64,000 nucleotides of DNA from NCBI GenBank assembly GCA_040221415.1, contig JAVKEN010000024.1, positions 62,001 to 126,000 on the forward strand. Direction: 5' to 3'. Below are positions 24,644 to 33,655 of this stretch, piece by piece. This DNA comes from JAVKEN01 sp040221415 (GTDB lineage Bacteria > Pseudomonadota > Alphaproteobacteria > Rickettsiales > JABSSG01). The notes beneath the pieces are model-generated. The model saw nothing but the letters and a program-made list of their open reading frames with translations, was not told the DNA's origin and did no database searches. The position numbers and the translations under genes are program-made. How positions within the stretch are numbered: position 1 is the first letter of the stretch; every line of letters begins with the position of its first letter.

Positions 24644-24967
24644 ATGAAAAGAGGAGACATCTACTTTGCAAACTTAGACCCATCAATAGGTTCTGAAACA
24701 AAAAAGAGAAGGCCTGTTGTCATTGTATCTAATAACCTTCAAAACACATACTCAGATAGGGTTGTTATCTTGCCTATCACTTCGCAAGCAAAAAAAGTTT
24801 ATCCATTTGAAGTTTTAATTTCTAACAATGGAATTGAAGGTAAGGCAATGTGCGATCAAATTAGAACTTTGGATAAAAGAAGGTTGGAAGACTATCAAGG
24901 ACAAGTTCCGCAGAATATTATAAATCAGATAGAAAAATCACTGAAATTAGTATTGAATTTATCCTAA
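24644..24967 (+). CDS. MazF/PemK-family endoribonuclease toxin
   Basis: A 107-residue toxin of the MazF/PemK fold, which cuts single-stranded RNA at short sequences. The N-terminus KRGDIYFANLDPSIGSE with the conserved Arg of the catalytic region, the block KRRPVVIVSN, and VVILPITSQAK are the family signatures; the later CDQIRTLDKRRL is the dimer and active-site segment holding the catalytic Thr/Ser-type residues. The ATG at 24644 is chosen because MKRGDIY is the usual MazF opening. It seems intact. The pair separates the SRP RNA from dnaX. Confidence 0.9.
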   Translation: MKRGDIYFANLDPSIGSETKKRRPVVIVSNNLQNTYSDRVVILPITSQAKKVYPFEVLISNNGIEGKAMCDQIRTLDKRRLEDYQGQVPQNIINQIEKSLKLVLNLS

Positions 24968-25064
24968 CTTGAAATCGCTCCTTTTTGAAGCCCTCAGCGA
25001 ACAAAGCATAATTTATTATATTTTCTGTTAATTTTTCAGAAACAAAATGTTATATTCTGATGCT

Positions 25065-26621
25065 ATGACAAATGCAGATTCCAACTATATTGTTTTAGCA
25101 CGAAAATATCGGCCTCAAGACCTTGGCGAGCTTGTCGGTCAGGAGGCTTTAGTCAAAATCCTCAACAACTCAATCCGCGAGAAAAAAGTAGCACACTCGT
25201 TTTTACTAAGCGGGATTAGAGGAATTGGCAAAACTACTACCGCAAGAATTATAGCTAAAACTTTAAACTGCACAGATCTGCAAGAGAAAGATGGGGTTTA
25301 TGTCCCTTGTCATAAATGCAAGAATTGTTTGTCTGCTGCTGAGCAAAGCCATCCAGACATTATTGAACTTGATGCCGCAAGTAAAACAGGCGTAGGTGAT
25401 ATTCGCGAAGTAATCGAAAACTCAACCTACGCACCGATCCTTGGAAGATATAAAATTTACATCATCGATGAAGTTCACATGCTTTCAAACAGCGCCTTTA
25501 ACGCGCTGCTGAAAACGCTTGAAGAACCCCCTGCTCATTTGAAATTTATTTTTGCTACAACTGAGTATCGCAAGATTCCTCTAACTATTATTTCAAGATG
25601 CCAGAAGCATGATCTGCGCAGCTTTACTGTTGAAACATTAATGGAGTTGATTCAGAAAGTGTGCAAAAAAGAAGAAGTTGATTGCGAAGAACAAGCAGTG
25701 AAAATAATTGCGACTCATGCGCAAGGCTCTGCTAGAGACGCGCTTTCGCTGTTGGACATGGTTATTTTAAATTCTAATAGCAAAATTACCGCTGAATTTG
25801 TTGAAAAAACTTTAGGTGTTTCTGATAAAGGAACTTCATATAAGCTTTTTGATAATCTTTTTAAAGGTGAAACAGCTGCTTGTATTGAAACAGCTCATAA
25901 ATTATTCCTGCAAGGTATTGAGCCCTCTTATTTGATAGAGGATTTGTTGGAGATTTGCACTGAAGCATCTAAAATGTTATCTGTTGCGAATTATAAAGAC
26001 TCTGCCTACTTGTCGGAATTCGATAAAGCGCAATTACAGCAAATCACTGCTGAAGCTAATATCCCAAGACTTTCTAGAATTTGGCAGATGCTGTTCAAAG
26101 GAATCTCTGAACTTAAATCTTCAGACTTGCCGATTCCAACTATTGAGATGCTATTCATCCGAATTTGCTATTTGTCTTCAGAGCCAACCCCGGTTGAAAT
26201 GGCTAGTGAATTAAAAAAAAAATCTAAGTCAACAATAGATCAAGTACAGCTGCCAACTAATACGCCAATTACAAATTTTGGAGCAATAGTAGAACTTCTA
26301 AAGAAAAAGAAGGAAATGATACTTTACCATCATCTTCGTACTGATGTTATCCCCCTTAGCCTTGAAGGAACGCATTTAAAGTTGAAACCAACTGTCGATG
26401 GAATTGGATTTATCAATCAATTAAAAACCAAGCTAAAAGAATTCACCCATAAATCTTGGACTATTGAAATTGTAAAAGATGCTCCCTCAGACAATAATAA
26501 AGAGCACAAAACCCTTCAGGAAAAAGAACTTGAAGATATAAAAAATAATGAGATGATAAGTGCTGTTTTTAACAATTTCAGCGATGTTAAAATTGAATCA
26601 ATAAAAACCATAAAACAATAA
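25065..26621 (+). CDS. dnaX: DNA polymerase III subunit tau (and possibly gamma)
   Basis: A 518-residue clamp-loader ATPase. The start RKYRPQDLGELVGQEALVKI is typical. Walker A is in SGIRGIGKTTTAR, the zinc module is CHKCKNC with a preceding Cys (LNCTD), Walker B is in IYIIDEVHMLS, and the sensor-1 and SRC motifs are FATTEYRKIP and ISRCQKHDL. Domains I-III end near residue 370; the last ~130 residues are a short, charged tau-specific tail. A run of ten A at 26213-26222 lies at the junction and would give a truncated product on slippage (described separately). It is followed by ybaB and recR in the usual order. An in-frame start at 25047 is less likely. Confidence 0.94.
   Translation: MTNADSNYIVLARKYRPQDLGELVGQEALVKILNNSIREKKVAHSFLLSGIRGIGKTTTARIIAKTLNCTDLQEKDGVYVPCHKCKNCLSAAEQSHPDIIELDAASKTGVGDIREVIENSTYAPILGRYKIYIIDEVHMLSNSAFNALLKTLEEPPAHLKFIFATTEYRKIPLTIISRCQKHDLRSFTVETLMELIQKVCKKEEVDCEEQAVKIIATHAQGSARDALSLLDMVILNSNSKITAEFVEKTLGVSDKGTSYKLFDNLFKGETAACIETAHKLFLQGIEPSYLIEDLLEICTEASKMLSVANYKDSAYLSEFDKAQLQQITAEANIPRLSRIWQMLFKGISELKSSDLPIPTIEMLFIRICYLSSEPTPVEMASELKKKSKSTIDQVQLPTNTPITNFGAIVELLKKKKEMILYHHLRTDVIPLSLEGTHLKLKPTVDGIGFINQLKTKLKEFTHKSWTIEIVKDAPSDNNKEHKTLQEKELEDIKNNEMISAVFNNFSDVKIESIKTIKQ
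26213..26222 (+). promoter_or_regulatory. A10 tract in dnaX, possible slippage site for a gamma product
   Basis: Ten consecutive A residues encode L-K-K-K at the end of clamp-loader domain III. Adding one A, or a -1 ribosomal shift, gives ATC-TAA at once; losing one A gives CTA-AGT-CAA-CAA-TAG. Either way translation stops within five codons, leaving a protein of about 387-391 residues of gamma type. Comparable A runs serve this purpose in other dnaX genes. Confidence 0.45.
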
Positions 26622-26630
26622 GAGGTCAAT

Positions 26631-26939
26631 GTGAATATCAATCACCTAATGAAGCAAGCTCAAGAAATGCAGAAGAAAATGCAAGATCAGCAAGAAAAAC
26701 TGGCAGCGCAAGAATTTGAAGGCACATCTGGCGGCGAAATGATTAAAGTCATCATCTCAGGATCAAATGAAATGAAATCAGTTAAGATTGACCCTTCCCT
26801 AGCTTCAAAAGACGAAGTTGATATGCTTGAAGACCTTATCGTTGCAGCTTACAATGACGCTAAGAAAAAACTCGATGATGAAACAAAAGACTCTATGTCT
26901 GGCATGATGGGTGGAATGCCTCCTGGGTTGAAATTCTAA
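26631..26939 (+). CDS. ybaB: YbaB/EbfC nucleoid-associated protein
   Basis: A 102-residue DNA-binding protein of the YbaB/EbfC family, which forms a small dimer and coats the nucleoid. The N-terminal helix is NHLMKQAQEMQKKMQDQQEK, followed by strands with GTSGGEMIKVIISGSNEMKS and the helix VDMLEDLIVAAYNDAKKKL. The C-terminus MGGMPPGLKF is the usual Met/Gly-rich tail. The start is a GTG at 26631 with AGAGG nine bases before it. It sits between dnaX and recR as in most bacteria. Confidence 0.94.
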   Translation: MNINHLMKQAQEMQKKMQDQQEKLAAQEFEGTSGGEMIKVIISGSNEMKSVKIDPSLASKDEVDMLEDLIVAAYNDAKKKLDDETKDSMSGMMGGMPPGLKF

Positions 26940-26945
26940 GAAAAA

Positions 26946-27539
26946 ATGTCTAATCGTTTAGAGTATTTAATTCATTATATATCTAGGCTGCCAAGCGTTG
27001 GTAATAAAACTGCCAAAAGATATGCAATTCATTTACTCAACCACAAAGAAAAGGTGATGTTACCTTTAGCTAAAGCGATTGAAGATGCGGCTACAGGCTT
27101 GCATCAATGCAAAAATTGTGGAAATTATGACGATCAAGAGATTTGCTATATTTGCTCTGATGAGAAAAGAGAAGCCACCATGTTATGTATAGTAGAAAAT
27201 ATCTCGGATTTGTGGTCTCTTGAAGAAGCTAATGTGTTTAATGGCAAATACCAAGTGTTAGGCGGCAACCTTTCAACATCAACAAATTACGACACTGAAT
27301 CGCTTAATATGAATCACCTACTCAAGCGAATTAAAGATGAAAATATTCAAGAGGTGGTCATTGCCACTAGCACTTCTGTGGATGGCCAAACAACCGCTTT
27401 TTATATCATGGACCACTTAAAAGATATTGGCGTAAAGGTCACAAGACTTGCAAGTGGTATTCCAATCGGTGGAGAACTGAACTATTTAGACGAAGGCACC
27501 ATTGCCGCAGCATTCAATTCCCGTAAGGATTTCTCTTAG
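26946..27539 (+). CDS. recR: Recombination mediator RecR
   Basis: A 197-residue repair protein that works with RecO (and RecF) to load RecA on single-stranded gaps. The helix-hairpin-helix lies in ISRLPSVGNKTAKRYAIHLL. The zinc finger has CKNCGNYDDQEICYIC, and the Toprim domain starts at TMLCIVENISDLWSLE. The C-terminal Walker-like end GGELNYLDEGTIAAAF completes the family pattern. It follows ybaB by 6 bp in one operon with dnaX. Confidence 0.95.
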   Translation: MSNRLEYLIHYISRLPSVGNKTAKRYAIHLLNHKEKVMLPLAKAIEDAATGLHQCKNCGNYDDQEICYICSDEKREATMLCIVENISDLWSLEEANVFNGKYQVLGGNLSTSTNYDTESLNMNHLLKRIKDENIQEVVIATSTSVDGQTTAFYIMDHLKDIGVKVTRLASGIPIGGELNYLDEGTIAAAFNSRKDFS

Positions 27540-27678
27540 ATTCCCTGTGATACCATTACACAATAAATACGAAATATTAAGAATTTCTTAAAAATCATCA
27601 CTTAATAGGGTTGTGTTATATAAATCTTTCTAATAGAATTCGCCTACATTTTTAAAATTTAATGACTGTGAGAGAGTT

Positions 27679-28278
27679 ATGAATGATGTGAGAGAAGGAT
27701 TAGACGTCGCTGAACGTTACAAAACTGCCGTTACCTCTGGTAACGCAGAAGAGCTGAAGAAACTGTTAAAAGAGCATATGCTGCCCTCAGAAACTAGATT
27801 CGAACAAGGAGACACCCTGTTACATCTAGCAATAAGGAATGCAAACCCAGAAGCTGTAAAAATAATTGTCGAGAATCAAGAAGGAGTTGATCTTGCTGCA
27901 CAAAACAGAAGAGCAAATACGCCTTTATGTTTAGCGGTTCAACTTTCAAAACCAAACACACAGCTTTATTCTGCCGAGCAAAGAGAAGCTTTAAAAACAG
28001 CGTTTGAAAAAATTAGCTTATATCTAATTGAAAAAGATTCTAAGTTGCATGAGACTGCTAAAATACAGAATATTATGCGTAAATCTGTTTGGGATTTCTT
28101 GAACAAAACAGTCAAAAACCCAAAGATTAGAGAAGCTCTAAATAGCAAAACGATGCAGTTACTCGCGTCTGAAGCAAAAATTCCATCTGTGAAGAAAGCT
28201 GCTGCAGAGACTTCCAAGAAAGAGTCACAGGTTGAAAAATTGCAAAGACAAAGACAGGGTCGCGTTGTCTCTAGATAA
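27679..28278 (+). CDS. Ankyrin-repeat-like protein
   Basis: A 199-residue soluble protein. Residues ~10-95 hold about two ankyrin-like units: ERYKTAVTSGNAEELKKLLK, then GDTLLHLAIRNANPEAVKII and RRANTPLCLAVQLSKPN, with the TLLHLA and TPLxLA cores. The rest is helical, and the C-terminal 35 residues are rich in Lys, Gln and Ser (KKESQVEKLQRQRQGRVVSR). Ankyrin proteins of intracellular bacteria often act in the host, but this one is short and sits next to core genes. Its end overlaps the likely start of prmA. Confidence 0.7.
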   Translation: MNDVREGLDVAERYKTAVTSGNAEELKKLLKEHMLPSETRFEQGDTLLHLAIRNANPEAVKIIVENQEGVDLAAQNRRANTPLCLAVQLSKPNTQLYSAEQREALKTAFEKISLYLIEKDSKLHETAKIQNIMRKSVWDFLNKTVKNPKIREALNSKTMQLLASEAKIPSVKKAAAETSKKESQVEKLQRQRQGRVVSR

Positions 28279-29194
28279 AGACAGTTTAGCAGAAGATAAT
28301 GCTTTTGCTCAGCCACGGTTTTTTCATACTTTAAGCATTCACACGCTTTACCGTGATCTATTTGATATTACCCATGAGCTTGACCTTCTTGAATTTGATT
28401 ATGAATATTTTGAAAAAGATCAAGTTGCTCCAAGCCTTGAGAATCATGATGACGACATTTGGATTATAAAAATCTATCTACAATCACCTGAGGAATTAAT
28501 CAGAACAGAGCTTAAATTAGTCAATATTATCAAAAACCAACCCATCATCAGGGGATATATAGAAAACAAAGATTGGGTAAAAGAGACTCAAAATAACTTC
28601 AAACCCATAGAAATTGAAGAATTCTACATTCACACTGACAATTTCCCAGACAAAGCAGATAAAGTTAATTTACATATTAACCCGGACAGAGCCTTTGGTA
28701 CCGGCGAACATGAAACAACCAAACTCTGCCTTCAGGCTATCTCTTACCTTGCTTCTTCTGGAGTTAATCCAAGTTCCTGTGCTGACATAGGCTGCGGATC
28801 TGGCATTCTTGCTATTGCTTTGAAAAAGAAACACCCCGAGACAAAAATTATTGCGTCTGACATGGATAATGAGTCTGTAAAAGTCAGTATCAGTAACTTT
28901 GAAAAAAATGAAGTTGATATTGAAGCTTACTTCGCAAATGGGTTTTATCACAAGCAAATTAAAGAAAAAGCGCCCTACTCTCTTATTGTCTCAAATATTC
29001 TGGCAAAACCAATTATTTCTCTAGCTGAAGATATGAATAAATATTCGAAGCGAGATGCTTATGTTATTCTTTCAGGGTTTGTTGATTATCAGAAAGCAGA
29101 AATTTTAGAGAAATATCAAACACAAGGATTCAAGCTTGAAAAAGAGCTTAGCCTAGAAAGCTGGATTTGCTATATCCTTAAAAAGATTATTTAG
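28265..29194 (+). CDS. prmA: Ribosomal protein L11 methyltransferase
   Basis: A class I methyltransferase that trimethylates ribosomal protein L11. The N-terminal ~120 residues are the substrate-recognition domain. The catalytic part has INPDRAFGTGEHETTKLCL, the SAM-binding CADIGCGSGILAIALKK, the acidic end of strand 2 in IIASDMDNESV, and the active-site-like SNILAKPI. No ATG is available at the 5' end. I use the TTG at 28265 (309 residues), preceded by AGGG and overlapping the ankyrin gene by 14 bp; a TTG at 28232 is also possible. The start therefore remains uncertain. The 3' end overlaps the AsmA-family gene by 8 bp. Confidence 0.88.
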   Translation: MSLDKDSLAEDNAFAQPRFFHTLSIHTLYRDLFDITHELDLLEFDYEYFEKDQVAPSLENHDDDIWIIKIYLQSPEELIRTELKLVNIIKNQPIIRGYIENKDWVKETQNNFKPIEIEEFYIHTDNFPDKADKVNLHINPDRAFGTGEHETTKLCLQAISYLASSGVNPSSCADIGCGSGILAIALKKKHPETKIIASDMDNESVKVSISNFEKNEVDIEAYFANGFYHKQIKEKAPYSLIVSNILAKPIISLAEDMNKYSKRDAYVILSGFVDYQKAEILEKYQTQGFKLEKELSLESWICYILKKII

Positions 29195-31655
29195 AAGCTT
29201 CAGTTCCAAACTTCAATTTAGGATCATTGATAGGACCAACAAAAGAAATGTTGAATCCATCAACCTTGCCATTATTATCTAAATAAGCAAAACTAGCCGC
29301 TGTTGTCTGAGCGCCATTGAATAGATTTAAATCAGAACTTAATTTACCATCCACCTTATCGGCAGAAAATTCTGACTCTTTAATTATCAAATGGCCATTT
29401 TCCACTTCTGCTTTGCCTTTAAAGAATTTGAAATCAGTAGAGCCCTTGCCTATTTTGTTATCAAAATCTTTCGGAAGATAAGTGCCGTAAGTATTTAATA
29501 AAGTTTTAATATTAAATTTATCAGCTTGTAATTTGCTTGCCCTAAAGTTAAACACACCGCCTGATGAAGCAGCAACTTCGTGCAAGCTCGCACCTTTACC
29601 GTATAAATTACCGGTCATATTAAGCTTGCCTTTAAACCTTTCGCTTCCAAACAACTCACGGGAGAGTTTACCAATATCACCACCTGAATATGAATAAGCA
29701 ATATTATAAGCAAAAGGACTTAGAGCAATGTTTCCAAGAGATTGCAAATAGCCATCAAATAGCCTCGTATTCAGCTTTCTTATTTTTACTAATCCATTCT
29801 CTATGACCGAATCAAGATAGAAATCATTTATTTTCATATCTTCAAAAACCATATCTTTGAATTTAAGTTTCAAATATCCATTGAATTTATCAAACCTAAA
29901 GAAATCCAGGTTATAATTCGGCAATTGATAAGCAACATTTTTTGGATCATTGCTTTGATTCTTCGAGTAAACAGACTCATTACTGTTCTGCTGAGCGTTG
30001 TTTCCAAAAATAAGTCCATGAAGCATGTTTCCATCTACGCTATCTCCACTAACAACAAGCGTAAGATATGGCTTAGCATGTGAAGTGTCTATGCCGAAAT
30101 GCCCTGTAAAATTAGACATTGGCGACTCAACATGAATGTCGTGAATATTGAATGCGTCGTTTCTAAGAACTATCTGAGCTTTAGCTAGATCAATTTTATG
30201 CTCGCCATATTTTAGATTATTAAAATTCAAAGAAACATCGTAAATAGATTTAAACTTTCGGAAATTTAAATTCTCTTGAGTAAATGTATTCTTGTTTGAA
30301 TTAGTTAGGAAGTTATATCTCTTAACGAAGTTATTGATCATAGTGTCAGAATTGATATCAAAGTCATCTAACGAAAGCTTGGCATAAACAGATTTGAAAT
30401 CATTAGGATAATAAGAAATCCTAAGATCTCCTTGCGCATTGAACTTTGAATCTTCAACTTTAAAATCACTCAAATCCATCATCACTGGTGTTAAAATGAT
30501 TTTGGATTTCATTGTTAAATTATGCTCAGCAGCAAGCTCATCGGCATTATCAAACCCAAATAAACTTAAAAGACCTTCTGAATCATTTGACTTAACTACA
30601 AGGTCACCATGATATTTCGGCCTGTGAACATCATTATCAAGTGTGCCTTTTGAATAGATAAAATGGTTTTTATTAACCTGCACCTGGAATTTTTTAACAT
30701 CTGCGCGCTTATGTTCATTACAATCAATGTCAATCTCAAGATTATTAAGTGTAGTTTTATTAAGCTGAATTCCGTTAGCTTTAACTTCACCAAGCAACTC
30801 GTAACCTTTTGCATATTCAGAAAGCACAAGTGAGCCAAGTGATACAAATTTGCTGATTGCTTTATTATCTTGCTGCTGGAAGATACCATCTAGATTCATC
30901 CTTGAAATATTCAATGAGGAAATAAGATCATATCTTTTATCTTTTGGAGTATCTATCGCAAGCGAGAATTCTGCATTATCAGAAATAAAATGTGTATTCT
31001 TAAGCTTAAATTCATCTTCATATTCAAATTCACCAGAAAATTTAGCGTTTTCTTTTGCTCTAAACTTCACACCAAGAATTGATGACAAATTTGCAAACTC
31101 TTCAGATGAATTAAATAAATCATTAGATTGATATGCAAATTGACCTTTTAATGTGCCCTCATCCAAATTATGGCCGCTTGGAGTATAGGTTGATTGCAGA
31201 TTTAAAGTGTGGATGTCCGAAGAAAATTTAACATTTAAGATAATATTATTTTTACCATCAAAATAATAATCCCCATTGATCTCTTGATCCTTAGCACCAC
31301 CATGCAAAGTTCCATTGAAATGCACTTTCTTAGAATCCTCATTATAAGAAAAGTTAATAAATGCACCATCAAAATACATATCTTTCTTTTTGAACAAGCC
31401 GCTGAAATCTAAACGAGCATTAGAAACAGATACAATATGTTTTGTTTTTCCTTTCAATAAATCATATAGACTGCTATTTCTTTGGCCCTGGCTATCAGCT
31501 AATACAACTGGAAATGGCAAAATCTGAACTACTGTCTGATTTTTTTCTTTTTTATCTAAAAGTTGTAAATGTGGCTTAAGATCACCATAGTAATAGTATG
31601 CACCACCAAAAATGGCCACTAAAAAGAAGACCACTAAAAAAAACTTTCCACGCAT
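29187..31655 (-). CDS. AsmA-family inner-membrane-anchored periplasmic protein
   Basis: An 822-residue protein with one N-terminal membrane segment (GKFFLVVFFLVAIFGGAYYY) and a long periplasmic part made of repeated beta-strand stretches such as YHGDLVVKSNDSEGLLSLFG and KGKAEVENGHLIIKESEFSA. The C-terminal third (GKLNMTGNLYGKGASLHEVA onwards) matches the AsmA C-terminal region. AsmA-like proteins (TamB, YhdP, YdbH) form hydrophobic grooves thought to carry phospholipids to the outer membrane. It stands alone, convergent with prmA and divergent from rimM. Which AsmA subgroup it belongs to cannot be settled by eye. Confidence 0.78.
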   Translation of the reverse strand: MRGKFFLVVFFLVAIFGGAYYYYGDLKPHLQLLDKKEKNQTVVQILPFPVVLADSQGQRNSSLYDLLKGKTKHIVSVSNARLDFSGLFKKKDMYFDGAFINFSYNEDSKKVHFNGTLHGGAKDQEINGDYYFDGKNNIILNVKFSSDIHTLNLQSTYTPSGHNLDEGTLKGQFAYQSNDLFNSSEEFANLSSILGVKFRAKENAKFSGEFEYEDEFKLKNTHFISDNAEFSLAIDTPKDKRYDLISSLNISRMNLDGIFQQQDNKAISKFVSLGSLVLSEYAKGYELLGEVKANGIQLNKTTLNNLEIDIDCNEHKRADVKKFQVQVNKNHFIYSKGTLDNDVHRPKYHGDLVVKSNDSEGLLSLFGFDNADELAAEHNLTMKSKIILTPVMMDLSDFKVEDSKFNAQGDLRISYYPNDFKSVYAKLSLDDFDINSDTMINNFVKRYNFLTNSNKNTFTQENLNFRKFKSIYDVSLNFNNLKYGEHKIDLAKAQIVLRNDAFNIHDIHVESPMSNFTGHFGIDTSHAKPYLTLVVSGDSVDGNMLHGLIFGNNAQQNSNESVYSKNQSNDPKNVAYQLPNYNLDFFRFDKFNGYLKLKFKDMVFEDMKINDFYLDSVIENGLVKIRKLNTRLFDGYLQSLGNIALSPFAYNIAYSYSGGDIGKLSRELFGSERFKGKLNMTGNLYGKGASLHEVAASSGGVFNFRASKLQADKFNIKTLLNTYGTYLPKDFDNKIGKGSTDFKFFKGKAEVENGHLIIKESEFSADKVDGKLSSDLNLFNGAQTTAASFAYLDNNGKVDGFNISFVGPINDPKLKFGTEASK

Positions 31656-31746
31656 ATTGAAATACTTTATTTGTGATAAAAATTACTACAAAAAATATAA
31701 ACTATATGTTTTAGTATAGCAAATATAATTAGGCAGTTTCTTATAT

Positions 31747-32253
31747 ATGGACAAAAATTATTTATTGATCGGAGTCATCACTTCAGCACATGGCATTAAA
31801 GGAGCTATCAAAACTAGATTCTTTACCGACAACCCAGAAAATATAAAAAAATATTCATTTGTAAATTCACAAAAAGAAGCTGTGAAATTTAAGTCACTAA
31901 ATTTTACAGATGGAACTAACGCTATATGTACAATTGCTGGAATCGAAGATAGAACCCAAGCTGAAAAGCTTAAAACGACTGAGTTGTTTATTTTAAAAAG
32001 CGAGCTGCCAAAAACTGAAGAGTCAGAGTTCTATATAAACGACTTGATTGATTGCGATGTAAAAAACGAAGAAGGAAAAATAATCGCTAAGATAAAAAAC
32101 GTACTAAATTTTGGTGCCGGTGATATTTTAGAGATCGAACTTATTGACAATAACCAAAAGAAATTATTAGCTTTTACCAAAGAAAATTTTCCTACTACAG
32201 ATGTAGAAAAAAACTTTTTAATAATTAATACAAAACTACTTGATTTAAAATAA
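31747..32253 (+). CDS. rimM: 16S rRNA processing protein RimM
   Basis: A 168-residue assembly factor that binds ribosomal protein S19 and helps mature the 30S head. The N-terminal barrel starts with the conserved LIGVITSAHGIKGAIKTRFF. The C-terminal PRC-barrel has DLIDCDVKNEEGKIIAKIKN and GAGDILEIEL. It lies just upstream of tRNA-Glu and is divergent from the AsmA-family gene. The usual neighbours trmD, rpsP and rplS are not in the window. Confidence 0.93.
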   Translation: MDKNYLLIGVITSAHGIKGAIKTRFFTDNPENIKKYSFVNSQKEAVKFKSLNFTDGTNAICTIAGIEDRTQAEKLKTTELFILKSELPKTEESEFYINDLIDCDVKNEEGKIIAKIKNVLNFGAGDILEIELIDNNQKKLLAFTKENFPTTDVEKNFLIINTKLLDLK

Positions 32254-32280
32254 TTTAACCATATAATCTGAAACTCAAAT

Positions 32281-32355
32281 GACCCCTTCGTCTAGCGGTT
32301 AGGACGTCACCCTTTCACGGTGAAAACACGGGTTCGATTCCCGTAGGGGTCACCA
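32281..32355 (+). tRNA. tRNA-Glu (anticodon UUC)
   Basis: The cloverleaf is complete. The acceptor GACCCCT (32281-32287) pairs with AGGGGTC (32345-32351). The anticodon stem TCACC/GGTGA encloses CTTTCAC with TTC at 32314-32316. The T arm is ACGGGTTCGATTCCCGT. CCA is encoded at 32353-32355. Confidence 0.97.
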
Positions 32356-32372
32356 AGGTCTCAGTTTGCATT

Positions 32373-33650
32373 ATGAAACAAACAAAAAGAAAAAAACTCT
32401 CAGACCTTTTTAGACATCCAGAACTCATTTGTATATTATTTATGGGAATCGCTTGCGGTTTTCCACTAGCCTTGACAGCTTCAACATTAAAAACATGGTT
32501 GTCAGAGCATAGTATTTCAATGAGAGAAATTGGTGCATTTGCTTTTGTAGCAATTCCCTATTCTATAAAGTTTTTATGGTCTCCCTTTATTGATGGAATT
32601 AAACTACCTTTCTTACAAAAGAAAATGGGACAAAGAAGAAGCTGGCTTCTAGTTGTGCAAATATTATTGTCTGTGGCAGTATTTGCCCTTGCTAATATAA
32701 AACCTGAAAACAGCCTACTGATATGCGCTGGAATTGCTACAGTAGTAGCTTTTCTTTCTGCGACTCAAGACATTATAGTTGATGCATACAGAATTGAACG
32801 TCTTTCTGATGACATCCAGCCAATGGGGGTAACTATGTATATATATGGCTACAGGATTGGCCTATACATGGCTGGAGCAATTTTATTGGTTATCGCTGAC
32901 TACAGTAATTGGAATTACGCCTATTATGCGGCAGCAGTAATTATGGCTATGTCTATTATAGTTACGTTAATTTGCTCTGAGCCTAAACATTTGAGAGAAA
33001 AGGCGGTGAACAAGATTCTTTCTTACACGGAACATTTGCACAGCATTGTTATTAAACCTTTCCTAAACTTAATTACAATGAAAGATTGGCAATATTTATT
33101 GTTATTTATTGTATTGTTTAAACTTGGTGATGCACTTGCCGGAAATTTGACCAATCCCTTCCTTATAAAAACTGGATTTACTAAGACAGAAATTGCCCTA
33201 ATAGTTAAAACCTATGGCTTGCCTGCAACTCTATTTGGAACATTTTTAGGTGGAGTCATAGCACACAGGTTTGGCTTAATAAAATCGCTGCTATTTGCTG
33301 GAATTATCCAAATGCTTTCTAATGTAATGTTTATTGTTCAAGATCAAGTTGGACATAATAACGCGATGTTAACTGCAACTATTCTCATTGAGAACATCTC
33401 TGGATCTATTGGTGACGTTGTGTTTGTAGGGTATATAAGCAGCATGTGTAATAAGAAATTCGCAGCTACTCAATATGCCTTATTCAGCTCTATTGCCACA
33501 ACTGGAAGAAATTTAATTTCTGGATCATCAGGTTTTATAGTCGATGATTATGGCTGGAGCATATTCTTCCTTGTAAGTATTATCGCTGCTCTGCCAGGGA
33601 TATTATTGATATTCAAAATTAGACATATCAAAAAGCCTAAGGAAATTTAG
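32373..33650 (+). CDS. AmpG-like MFS transporter
   Basis: A 425-residue, twelve-helix major facilitator of the AmpG group. The opening GIACGFPLALTASTLKTWLS and the following IPYSIKFLWSPFIDGI match the family signature around the first two helices, and DIIVDAYRIERL is the AmpG block before helix 5. AmpG brings anhydromuropeptides back to the cytoplasm for cell-wall recycling; Rickettsiales carry several copies whose cargo is often untested. It begins 18 bp after tRNA-Glu and ends 5 bp before mutS. Confidence 0.85.
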   Translation: MKQTKRKKLSDLFRHPELICILFMGIACGFPLALTASTLKTWLSEHSISMREIGAFAFVAIPYSIKFLWSPFIDGIKLPFLQKKMGQRRSWLLVVQILLSVAVFALANIKPENSLLICAGIATVVAFLSATQDIIVDAYRIERLSDDIQPMGVTMYIYGYRIGLYMAGAILLVIADYSNWNYAYYAAAVIMAMSIIVTLICSEPKHLREKAVNKILSYTEHLHSIVIKPFLNLITMKDWQYLLLFIVLFKLGDALAGNLTNPFLIKTGFTKTEIALIVKTYGLPATLFGTFLGGVIAHRFGLIKSLLFAGIIQMLSNVMFIVQDQVGHNNAMLTATILIENISGSIGDVVFVGYISSMCNKKFAATQYALFSSIATTGRNLISGSSGFIVDDYGWSIFFLVSIIAALPGILLIFKIRHIKKPKEI

Positions 33651-33655
33651 TTTTT

